DNA of 64,000 bases from UBA1952 sp965246765. Its GTDB lineage: Bacteria > Bacteroidota > Bacteroidia > Chitinophagales > Chitinophagaceae. Shown piece by piece: positions 8,611-17,400 of this stretch. The stretch is from the NCBI GenBank assembly GCA_965246765.1, contig CBDFFJ010000005.1:1054001-1118000 (forward strand), written 5' to 3'. The notes beneath the pieces were generated by a model. That model did not search any database. It was not told the origin of the DNA and was given only the letters and a program-made list of their open reading frames with translations. Each line of letters opens with the position of its first letter. Position 1 is the stretch's first letter. The position numbers were made by a program, and so were the translations under genes.

Positions 8611-8850
8611 ATGTCCATTACCCGCTTTATAGTCACCGGGGCCCACATCACAGAAAATCTGCAGCACCACAAAAAGGGAGATGTAGAGCGGATACTTGAA
8701 GACAAAGGCTTTTCCGGCATGCCCGCTGAAGATGGAATATGCATCTACGCAAAAGAAGGCACGCCGGACAGCCCGAAGCGCACCGAAATCAACTTTGACG
8801 ACAAGGGATTTGTGCTGCCGGGCCACGAAGGCGTGCGGCTTCAGGAGTAA
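8611..8850 (+). CDS. Small hypothetical protein
   Basis: A 79-residue frame follows uvrB by 56 bases in the same direction. Its codon use matches the neighbours, and the product (MSITRFIVTGAHITENLQHH at the start, then an acidic and lysine-rich middle and FDDKGFVLPGHEGVRLQE at the end) is soluble and has no signal peptide, membrane segment or motif I recognise. It may be co-transcribed with uvrB. Confidence 0.55.
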   Translation: MSITRFIVTGAHITENLQHHKKGDVERILEDKGFSGMPAEDGICIYAKEGTPDSPKRTEINFDDKGFVLPGHEGVRLQE

Positions 8851-9013
8851 AAGTTGTGGGAGGATGCATGACGCGTAACAGTGTATGGGGCTGATACTCA
8901 TGAGATAGTTGCGGGCTTCTTTTTGAGGCCTTATTACTTAACAAAACTTAGGGTGGCGGCTACTCACGTTTGTTCTGCCGTCAGCGTCTCTTTGCCCATA
9001 TCATCTCCTGCAT

Positions 9014-11413
9014 ATGAAGCAGCGACTTCTTATTTCCATGCTTGCAATCGGTCTGAATCCGGCGCAGGCGCAAATCATAGAAGGCTTCGTGCGGGACGGA
9101 GCCGGTAGGGGAATAGAAAGCGCAGTCGTCTCACTCCTAAAACCCGATTCTGCCTGGCTGCGCAGCGAGGCGACTGCGACAGATGGCCAGTACCGCATCA
9201 AGTCGGAAGCAGGTGCGTATATCATTCAGGTAACGGCAACAGGCCTGGCCCGGCAGGAAAAAAGTATTGTTGTCACAAAAGATTCTTCGCAATCGGTCAG
9301 CTTCGTGCTTCTTCCGCAGTCGGCGGCGCTTGATGCCATTTCTGTAAGCGCAAAGAAGCCTTTTATTGAAGCCCGGCCGGGCATGATGGTTGTCAATGTG
9401 GAGGCAAGTGCCGCAAGTGTCGGCTCCAATGCCCTGGAACTATTGCAGCGCTCGCCAGGCGTGCAGGTAGATCCGAATGGCGCCGTCTCTATGCGGGGCA
9501 AGAATGGCGTGCAGGTTTATATAGACGGCCGCCCGTCCCGACTTGCCGGCGATCAGCTGGTTGCTTACCTGAAATCGCTCACTGCTGAGGAAATTGCCCA
9601 GCTTGAGCTGATCACGCAGCCCGGCGCCAGATATGAAGCCGCGGGCACGGCGGGCATCATCAACATCCGCACCCGTGCAACACGTAAGCAAGGCATAAAC
9701 GCAAGCCTGAGCGGCACGACCAGCCGTGCCACGGAAAACTTCGGCAACCTTTCGGGGCGGATTACCTACCGCCGCAATAAGCTGACCCTGTATGCGAGTG
9801 AATACTTCAACTACGTGGCCAATCACAACCATCTGGAAGTAGATCGCCGCTACTTTGCGCCAGTTACAGGAGCGCTTTCCGGCGATGTTTTGACTACGCA
9901 GGATGTGCGCTTTGTCTCGCGTTTCCACCGGATAAAGGCGGGCGGTGAATACGCGCTTGGCAACAACACCAACATCGGCATCCGCGCGCAGGCGCCTATC
10001 GGGCATCCCACGGTTGATTACAACAACTTCACGACGATCTCCGACATTGCCCCGGCGGTAAAGACCTACAATTCCGGCCGTCGCCTGATGGATAATCACT
10101 GGCACGAGGCAGAGTTTGGCGTCGTGGCCAGGCACCGGTTTCATGATGAGGGCGAGCTGAGCTTTGATGGATTTTATATCAGCAATCAGAGTGCTGATCA
10201 TGGGCTGTTTATCAATGAGCCCACCGATGCCGCAGGCAAGGCCATCGCAGCGCCGGATCTCTGGGACATGGCTTTCCCGGTTTCTATTAAGCTACTATCC
10301 CTGCAAAGCGATTATTCGCGGGCCCTGGGTAAGAAGACGAAGCTGGAGGCAGGTGGAAAGTTCACGCAGGTTTCTATAGACAATTCAGCCAGCTACCGCA
10401 TTCCTGACCCGGCAGGCATCTTTGTGAATGACACCACGCGCAGCACACGCTTTCAATATAAAGAAACCATAGCGGCTGCCTACGTCAGCATCAACCGGAC
10501 ATTCAGCGAAAAGCTGGAGGCACAGGCAGGCCTGCGGGCAGAGGAGACCATTGGTGAGGGGCACGTAGAGAAAACAGCTGAGTCTTTTCACCGCGCCTAT
10601 CTCCAGCTTTTTCCAACCCTGTTTGCCACTTATAAAGCGGACTCACTGAACAGCTTCACATTTAGCTATGGCCGTCGGCTGGACAGGCCCGATTACTACC
10701 TGCTCAATCCCGCCCGCGATTACATTGATAAGTACTCGTACCGCGTTGGCAATCCAAAGCTATTGCCGCAGTTCGTCAACAATTTTGAGCTTGGATATTC
10801 TTTTAAGGGCGAGCTCACGGCTACGCTCAGCTTTATGCAGGCAGACGGCATTATCAGCGACTTCTTTGTGCAGGACGATGTAACGAAGACCGCCTACGAG
10901 GTTCACGATAACATTGCCGGCTACAAGCAAGGCGGGCTTAGCATCAATTACAACAAGGCACTAAAAAAATGGTGGACGGCTAATCTCTACGGCGATTTCT
11001 ATCTGCGAAGCTTCAGCGGCAATTACTATGGCATTGACTACCTGCAGCGTGGCGGCTCCTATAGCTTTAATGTAAGCAATCAGTTCAGCTTCCGCCGCAA
11101 ATGGGGGGCGGAGGTCAGCGGCTGGTACAACGGCCCGGCGCTCAATACGGTGTTTACAAGGGCCGCCATTATGGGATCGCTGGACGTGGCTGTGAGCAAG
11201 AAACTGCTGTCCGATTCACTGGTGGTGAAGCTCGCATTCAACGATGTGCTGGGCACGCAGCAGTACCGCGGCAGCGACCGCTTCGCCAATTTTGACACGG
11301 ACGTATTCTCTACCTGGGACGCGCGCCGGGCTACGCTGTCATTAAACTACAGCTTCGGCAAAAGCATAGACCTGATGCAGCGGAAAAGCGATGCCGAGAA
11401 GCGCAGCATGTAA
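9014..11413 (+). CDS. TonB-dependent-receptor-like outer-membrane barrel with a carboxypeptidase-regulatory-like N-domain
   Basis: The 799-residue protein starts with a signal peptide (MKQRLLISMLAIGLNPAQAQ) followed by a carboxypeptidase D regulatory-like beta-sandwich (about 20-105, IIEGFVRDGAGRGIESAVVS), a plug domain (about 115-215, LELLQRSPGVQVDPNGAVSM, VYIDGRPSRL, GARYEAAGTAGIINI) and a large C-terminal barrel ending in LSLNYSFGKS. This architecture is the 'outer membrane beta-barrel family' of Bacteroidota, related to SusC/TonB receptors. No TonB box can be pointed to with confidence and no SusD partner is nearby, so a substrate cannot be named. It converges on cphA. Confidence 0.88.
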   Translation: MKQRLLISMLAIGLNPAQAQIIEGFVRDGAGRGIESAVVSLLKPDSAWLRSEATATDGQYRIKSEAGAYIIQVTATGLARQEKSIVVTKDSSQSVSFVLLPQSAALDAISVSAKKPFIEARPGMMVVNVEASAASVGSNALELLQRSPGVQVDPNGAVSMRGKNGVQVYIDGRPSRLAGDQLVAYLKSLTAEEIAQLELITQPGARYEAAGTAGIINIRTRATRKQGINASLSGTTSRATENFGNLSGRITYRRNKLTLYASEYFNYVANHNHLEVDRRYFAPVTGALSGDVLTTQDVRFVSRFHRIKAGGEYALGNNTNIGIRAQAPIGHPTVDYNNFTTISDIAPAVKTYNSGRRLMDNHWHEAEFGVVARHRFHDEGELSFDGFYISNQSADHGLFINEPTDAAGKAIAAPDLWDMAFPVSIKLLSLQSDYSRALGKKTKLEAGGKFTQVSIDNSASYRIPDPAGIFVNDTTRSTRFQYKETIAAAYVSINRTFSEKLEAQAGLRAEETIGEGHVEKTAESFHRAYLQLFPTLFATYKADSLNSFTFSYGRRLDRPDYYLLNPARDYIDKYSYRVGNPKLLPQFVNNFELGYSFKGELTATLSFMQADGIISDFFVQDDVTKTAYEVHDNIAGYKQGGLSINYNKALKKWWTANLYGDFYLRSFSGNYYGIDYLQRGGSYSFNVSNQFSFRRKWGAEVSGWYNGPALNTVFTRAAIMGSLDVAVSKKLLSDSLVVKLAFNDVLGTQQYRGSDRFANFDTDVFSTWDARRATLSLNYSFGKSIDLMQRKSDAEKRSM

Positions 11414-11438
11414 GCCGGCTTAAGCCGGATGCGGATTT

Positions 11439-14072
11439 CTAAAGCACGCCGCCGGATGCATCCTCCGCAGCTTTGTATTGCTTTACCTGCTCCAGCGCAT
11501 CCGGTATCACATCGCTCGTTATCACGATGAAGCTGTCCTTCTTTGCATGCTGCAGGGCATAGTCAATGGCTTCGGTCTCTTTATGAATGGCTGTGACCTT
11601 TTTGGCCGGCTGCACGCGCTGCACCCCTTTGGTAATCCACTCAATGATTTCCTCTGCGCTGCGCCCGCGCGTATTGCGGTCCTGGCGGATGATGATTTCG
11701 TCAAAAATCTTCGCGCTCTCTTCTCCTAAACTCATCAGGTCTTCGTCCCGACGGTCGCCCACGCCAGCTATCATGCCTACCTTATATGGGCTGTCCACAT
11801 GCTTTACCATCTTGCCCAAAGCCTGCATGCCGTGGGTGTTGTGGGCATAGTCCAGCATCACTGTATAGTTCTTGAAGTGGAAGACATTCATCCGGCCCGG
11901 CGTCATGGCGCCGCCCGGCACAAAGGTCTGCAGGGCCTGCTTGATGTCTTCTATCTTAAAGTCGCGCACATATACGGCAAGCGTTGCCGCCATCACATTG
12001 GCTACGTTGAATTCCGCAATGCCATTAAAAGTCAGCGGGATGTTGCGGACGTGCTCTACGCGGATGCGCCAGCCGCCCTTGATGATGGTGATGTATCCAT
12101 CCTCATATACCGCCGCGAGTCCGCCTTTGGCTGTATGCTCCTTCACCCGCTTGTTGGCGGGGTCGAGCGCGTAAAGTGCCACTTTACAGTCCAGGTCTTC
12201 GCGCATCTTATAGACGAGGTCGTCTTCCGCATTCAGCACCGCGTAGCCGTTGCGCTGAACGGTCTGAGGAACCGTGCTTTTCAGGCGGGCCAGCTTTTCA
12301 ATCGTGTCAATGCCGCCGAGGCCCAGGTGGTCTTCGGCTACATTGGTCACCACGGCCACGTCGCAGGTGTGGAAGCCCAGGCCGGCGCGAAGCATGCCGC
12401 CGCGGGCGCTTTCCAGAACAGCGAAATCAACGGTCGGGTCTTTCAGCACAAACTCAGCGCTCACCGGGCCGGTGCAGTCGCCGCGCACCATCAGCTGATT
12501 CTGGATGTACACGCCGTCTGTAGTGGTGTAGCCTACTTTATGGCCCATTTGCTTCACGATGTGGGCAATCATGCGCGTGGTTGTCGTCTTGCCGTTCGTA
12601 CCGGTGATGGCGATGATCGGGATGCGCGCTGATGAGCCCGGCGGATAAAGCATGTCTATCACCGGCTCGGCCACGTTGCGGGCGAGGCCCTCCGTAGGCT
12701 CCAGGTGCATGCGAAAGCCGGGAGCGGCATTCACTTCCAGGATGGCGCCGCCATTCTCCTGAATAGGCACAGACAGGTCGGGCGCCATGATGTCTATGCC
12801 GCAGATGTCCAGGCCTATGATGCGGGCGATCCGCTCGCAGAGAAACACATTACTCGGATGCACCACATCGGTGACGTCTGTCGCTGTGCCGCCCGTAGAG
12901 AGATTTGCCGTTGGCTTCAGCCAGAGCTCCTCGCCTTTGGGCAGCACCGTCTCCAGCGTGTGCCCCTTCTTCGCCAGCATATCGTTGGTGAAGTGATCCA
13001 CCTTAATAGAGGTCAGCACCTTCTCATGCCCGTAACCACGACGCGGGTCAGCATTCACTTTGTCAATAAGCTGCTGCACCGTGCTTGTCCCATCGCCAAC
13101 AACGGCTGCAGGCGTTCGCAGTGCAGCGGCCACAAACTTGTAATTGATCACGAGGCATCGGAAGTCGCGCCCGGTAATGAACTTCTCACAGATCACGGCG
13201 CGGCCGTACTGCTGCGCAGCCTCAAGGGCCACCAGCGCATCTTCCCAGGTCTTAATGTTGGTGGTCGCGCCCTTGCCGTGGTTGCCGTTTACCGGCTTCA
13301 GCACAATCGGGTAATCTATCCGCTCTATCGCCTCTTGCAGACTCTCCTCGCTGCGCACAATGCGGCCGCGCGGCACCGGTATCTCAGCAGCCTCCAGCAG
13401 ATTTTTTGTTTCCTCCTTATCGCACGCTATATCCACCGCTATGGACGATGTGCTGCTGGCAATCGTTGCCCGGATGCGCTTCTGATTAATGCCGTACCCG
13501 AGCTGCACCAGTGATGAGCCGTTCAGGCGGATGTATGGAATCCTGCGCTTTGCGGCTTCCTCTACAATGCTGCCGGTAGATGGGCCGAGGCGCTCGTTCT
13601 CGCGTATCTCGCGGAGGTTCTGGATGTCTTCTTCCAGATTATAATCTAGGCCGTCCACCAGGGCCTGTGCCATGCGCACGCACGCGTGGGCGGTGTATTG
13701 TCCGGCCTTTGCCTCCGTGTATGAGAAGACGACGTGATAAACCCCTTTCTTCTGCCCGCCGGCCTCGCGTGTGCGGCCAAAGCCGGTGTCCATCCCGGCT
13801 AGGGTCTGCAGCTCCAGGGCCATGTGCTCTATTACGTGGCCCATCCAGGTGCCTTCTTCCACGCGTTGAAAAAAACCGCCGGGCACGCCTTCCGAGCAGC
13901 GGTGCTCATAGAGCGATGGCATCAGCGCTTTCAGGCGCTCTAAAAAACCGGGAATCTTGTTTGTAGGGCGCTCCTCCAGATCCTCCAGATCCAGGAGCAT
14001 TACAATGAGCTTGTGGCGGGTTACGGACCAGTAGTTCGGCCCAATCATAGTGCGGATGTCCAGGATCTTCAT
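11439..14072 (-). CDS. cphA: Cyanophycin synthetase
   Basis: CphA polymerises aspartate and arginine, with ATP, into cyanophycin, a nitrogen and carbon store. The 877-residue protein has the three expected parts: an N-terminal domain (1-160), an ATP-grasp domain (about 215-470; YPIVLKPVNGNHGKGATT, ICEKFITGRDFRCLV, GAILEVNAAPGFRMH) and a Mur-ligase-like domain (from about 488) with the P-loop ITGTNGKTTTTR and VMLDYAHNTHGMQALGK. All active-site motifs look intact. The gene is upstream-bordered by the 21-bp phased array B at 14143-14352 and ends 25 bases from the convergent barrel gene; a 14-bp palindrome CCGGCTTAAGCCGG sits between the stops (11415-11428). Confidence 0.96.
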   Translation of the reverse strand: MKILDIRTMIGPNYWSVTRHKLIVMLLDLEDLEERPTNKIPGFLERLKALMPSLYEHRCSEGVPGGFFQRVEEGTWMGHVIEHMALELQTLAGMDTGFGRTREAGGQKKGVYHVVFSYTEAKAGQYTAHACVRMAQALVDGLDYNLEEDIQNLREIRENERLGPSTGSIVEEAAKRRIPYIRLNGSSLVQLGYGINQKRIRATIASSTSSIAVDIACDKEETKNLLEAAEIPVPRGRIVRSEESLQEAIERIDYPIVLKPVNGNHGKGATTNIKTWEDALVALEAAQQYGRAVICEKFITGRDFRCLVINYKFVAAALRTPAAVVGDGTSTVQQLIDKVNADPRRGYGHEKVLTSIKVDHFTNDMLAKKGHTLETVLPKGEELWLKPTANLSTGGTATDVTDVVHPSNVFLCERIARIIGLDICGIDIMAPDLSVPIQENGGAILEVNAAPGFRMHLEPTEGLARNVAEPVIDMLYPPGSSARIPIIAITGTNGKTTTTRMIAHIVKQMGHKVGYTTTDGVYIQNQLMVRGDCTGPVSAEFVLKDPTVDFAVLESARGGMLRAGLGFHTCDVAVVTNVAEDHLGLGGIDTIEKLARLKSTVPQTVQRNGYAVLNAEDDLVYKMREDLDCKVALYALDPANKRVKEHTAKGGLAAVYEDGYITIIKGGWRIRVEHVRNIPLTFNGIAEFNVANVMAATLAVYVRDFKIEDIKQALQTFVPGGAMTPGRMNVFHFKNYTVMLDYAHNTHGMQALGKMVKHVDSPYKVGMIAGVGDRRDEDLMSLGEESAKIFDEIIIRQDRNTRGRSAEEIIEWITKGVQRVQPAKKVTAIHKETEAIDYALQHAKKDSFIVITSDVIPDALEQVKQYKAAEDASGGVL

Positions 14073-14142
14073 AGCTGTTTCGGATTGGCTGACAAGCTAC
14101 GGAGAATTTGCAGTGTGCGCCAGCCAGCAGACATTTTTGTTG

Positions 14143-14352
14143 GATGCTGAGGTCAGTGCCGAACGCCCTAAGGTCAGCAAATCACTGACCTTAACCCGTC
14201 CGGCACGGCCTGAGGTAAGTAAATCACCGACCCACGTCCGTCTTTTACTGACCTCAGGCCGTTCAACACTGACCATAGGCCCTTCCGCACAGCCTGCAGG
14301 CTGTCTTTTACCCCTTGCAACCGGTCTTTTACTGCCTGCAGGCAGTAAAGCA
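14143..14352. repeat. Degenerate 21-bp phased repeat array B (GGTCAG/CTGACC words)
   Basis: Ten units of exactly 21 bp start at 14143, 14164, 14185, 14206, 14227, 14248, 14269, 14290, 14311 and 14332. Words shared between units include GGTCAGCAAATCA, CTGACC, CCTGCAGG and GTCTTTTA; some units are close to the reverse complement of others, giving dyads such as GGTCAGcaaatcaCTGACC (14172-14190) and the perfect 20-bp palindrome at 14329-14348. The array lies in the 377-bp spacer between the first PKD gene and cphA. Because 21 is a multiple of three, both strands read as open heptapeptide repeats, which I regard as fortuitous. Confidence 0.85.
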
Positions 14353-14382
14353 GAGCCTGTTTCCCCTCCGGAAAGCCTTTTC

Positions 14383-14414
14383 AAAAATTAAACCGGCTGC
14401 GAGGCCGGTTTAAT
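14383..14414 (-). terminator. Rho-independent terminator of the first PKD gene
   Basis: An 11-bp perfect stem, ATTAAACCGGC and GCCGGTTTAAT, with a 6-base loop is followed on the minus strand by a T-rich run. It lies 36 bases after the PKD-protein stop codon. Confidence 0.85.
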
Positions 14415-14449
14415 CTGATAATCGTGAAGCTATAAACGGCCAAATCCTG

Positions 14450-17400
14450 CTACCGGATCAGCGTGATGTCGCCCTTCCATACCACCGGCTCGCCACTGGC
14501 GCAGCGGGTCTGCATGGTGTAGATGTAGGAGTCTGGCGCAAGCACCTTGCCCTTGTAAGAGCCGTCCCAGCCGCTGGCCTCGTCATTAATCGGGAAGTTC
14601 TGGCGCTCAAACACCAGCTCGCCCCAGCGGTTGAACACGCGCATGGAAGTCATGTTTATGATGCCCTTGCCGCGCGGGAAGAAGACATCGTTGTTACCGT
14701 CGCCATTCGGCGAGAAGGTATTGGGGATGAATACAGAGTCGCCATTGCAGCGCACGCGCACGGTGACAGAGCTGGAGTCCACGCAACCCCACTCGCTCCA
14801 GGCCTTTGCGTAATAAATGGTGGTGAACTCAGGGTGTGCAACAGGCCGGAAGCAGTCCAGGCAGGAAAGCGAGGAGTCGGGCTTCCATTCTATGCGCTGA
14901 ATGCCGGCCTTCGTAGGCTGCAGCACCACGGCGCTGCCGTAGTTGATCCATTCATCCGGGCCCGCGCTGAAGGCCGGCGTTGGATGCACCGTTACGCGCA
15001 CGGTATCGTAGCGCACAAGGCAAGTGCCTTCCTGGGCTTCCACCACATAATCGGTGGTGGTGATGGGCGTAGCCAGCGGGCTGGCAATGTCGGGCGTATC
15101 CAGGAAGCGTACCGGGCTCCACTTGTAGATGGTAGCGCCTGCGGCAGAAAGCCGGAAGCTCTCGCCGATGCAGATGTCGCCACCAGGCTTCACATCGGCA
15201 GTGGTATTGATCTGGATGCGGGCGGTGATGGAGTCAATGTTTTTGCAGCCGTGTATGTCGGTGCCGATGACGTAATAAGTAGTCGGCGCGGCGGAAGAAA
15301 CGTAAGTAGTATCGCAGGCAGCGCAGCTCACCGATGCAGTCGGCGATGACCAGACATAGTTCAGCGCGCCGTGCCCGATAAGCCGTGCCTGATCGCCCGG
15401 ACAAATGCCCGTATCCGCCGGCCCCGCATCCACATCCGGCTTCGGATTGACAAAGACGTTTTTGGTAAGCGTGTCCGAGCAGCCAAGGCCGTTCGTGGCA
15501 ATCATCCTCACCGGATGATTGCCGGGCGCGGCGAAGGTGTACTTCACAACCGGACCGTTGGCGGAGTCTGTCGGGGTAAAGAACCAGCGCCAGCCACTCG
15601 GAACATTATAGGCCGCTGTGGCAGTCTGCGTGAGCGTAAAGGGCGAGTCGGCGCAGGGAACGCTTGTGGTAAAGTCGGCCTTCACCTTGTCGGGAATAAT
15701 GGCGATGCGGCCGGAGTCGCTGGGGTTGCAGTTGGGCCCGCCGTGGAATACCGCCTTGGGAATAAAGGGCCCGGTGCCGGTGTAAGTATGCGTCACCACA
15801 TTGGCAGGCGTATCGTTCAGCACGGTGCCGTCGCCAAAGTCCCAGGTGTAGCTTGGGATAAAGGTGGTGGGCGAGGTGAAAGTGACAGTAAGGGGCAGGC
15901 AGCCGGTTTTGGGTGTGTAGCTGAAGAAGCCGTTGAAGCCAAGCAGGGTAGCGCTCTTGCTCACAGAGTCTTTACAGCCCTCGGCATCTACGGCCACCAG
16001 GGTCACGGTATAGTTGCCGGGTATCCCGTAGGTATAGACAAGGGTGGGATTGTTCAGGTTCTGCGGCGGGTTGCCGGTGCCGAAGTTCCAGAAACTGTTC
16101 AGGGGCGCTGTGCCGGTAGAGGCGTTTGTAAAATTGATCTTCAGCTGGCCGCAGATGGAGAAGTTCGTATCCATCGTAAAGGAAGCTTTCGGCGCATTGA
16201 CGGTGATATAACCACTGCGGGTCATCACATCGCTGCAGCTGCTGGCGTCGCTGACGGTGAGCGTAACCGTGTAGGTGCCGGCGGCAGTGTAGTAATGCAC
16301 CGGCACTTTCGCGGTGCTGGTGCCGCCATCGCCGAAATTCCAGAGATAGGTAATAGCCGTGGAGCCTGTAGAGCTGTTTGTAAATACGGGCGCTTCTCCG
16401 GCGCAGATGGTGACATCGGCAGCGGCGAAAAGGGCGTAAGGCTTGCGCGCTTCCACGTAAGCCGGGCGAAGCAGGGAATCCTTGCAGCCTGCATTGTCCG
16501 TCACCCTCAGGAAGATGTCGTAGCCGCCAGTGGTGAAGGAATGCGTCGGATTTTGCAGAGTCGTGAGTGTTCCGTCGCCGAAATCCCAGTACCAGTTCGT
16601 AAGGGTCGTCTTCGTATTCGGCGTAGCCGTAGAGCCGTCTGTAAAGACGACCTGCAGCGGCGAGCAGCCCAGAAGCGGTGACGCGGTAAAGCTGACTGCC
16701 GGCGCGGTCACCGTATCAAAATTTACTTTGGTCACAGAGGTCAGGCAACTGTTGAGGCCGTAAAGTGTATTGAGCTTCACCGTATGCAGGCCCGACGTCT
16801 GGAAGGTGTAGTTAAGCTGATTGTCCGTGCTGTAAGGCGTTGCAGGGTCGCTGTCTATAATCCAGGAATACGTAGCGCCCACCGGAGCCGCAAGGCTGCC
16901 AGTGAAAAGAACCTCTTCGCCTTTACAGCTCCGGCGCTTGTTGACAGCAACATTAGCCACCGGCGTAAATACCGTTACCGGTTTTGTAATCTGGTCGTGG
17001 CACGGCGGATTAAACGTTGTGTTCTTAGTTTTTAGCGTCACCTGATAAGTGCCTGCGGCGGCATATGAGTGCGGCGGCGGCGTGCTGTTGGCCGACGAGG
17101 TGCCGAAGTAATGCGCGGAGCCATCGCCAAAGTCCCATTCCCAGTCTGTAGGACCGATGCTCTTATCCGTAAAGCTTACGTTGAAACCGGGAGGGCAATC
17201 CACGATAGACTCAAAATCGGCATTCGGCGGATTGACGACGATGTAGTTGTTCTTGGTATAAGTGTCCTGGCAGCCGTTGTGAATTGTGCGGTGGACAACG
17301 GAATATGAGCCGGGCTTTTTGTAGGAATGGGTAAACGTCGTCTGGTAGTTCGCGGAAGTGAATTGATACGTGTCATCGCCCAGATCCCATATGTAGTCGG

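Noticed and set aside
11415..11428. 14-bp palindrome between the convergent barrel gene and cphA as a terminator
   Set aside because: CCGGCTTAAGCCGG has no loop and no T-run, so I mention it only in the cphA entry.
14050..14391. Open frames on both strands with heptapeptide repeats (PEVSK and similar)
   Set aside because: They follow automatically from a 21-bp period that lacks stops; no start signal and no known family.
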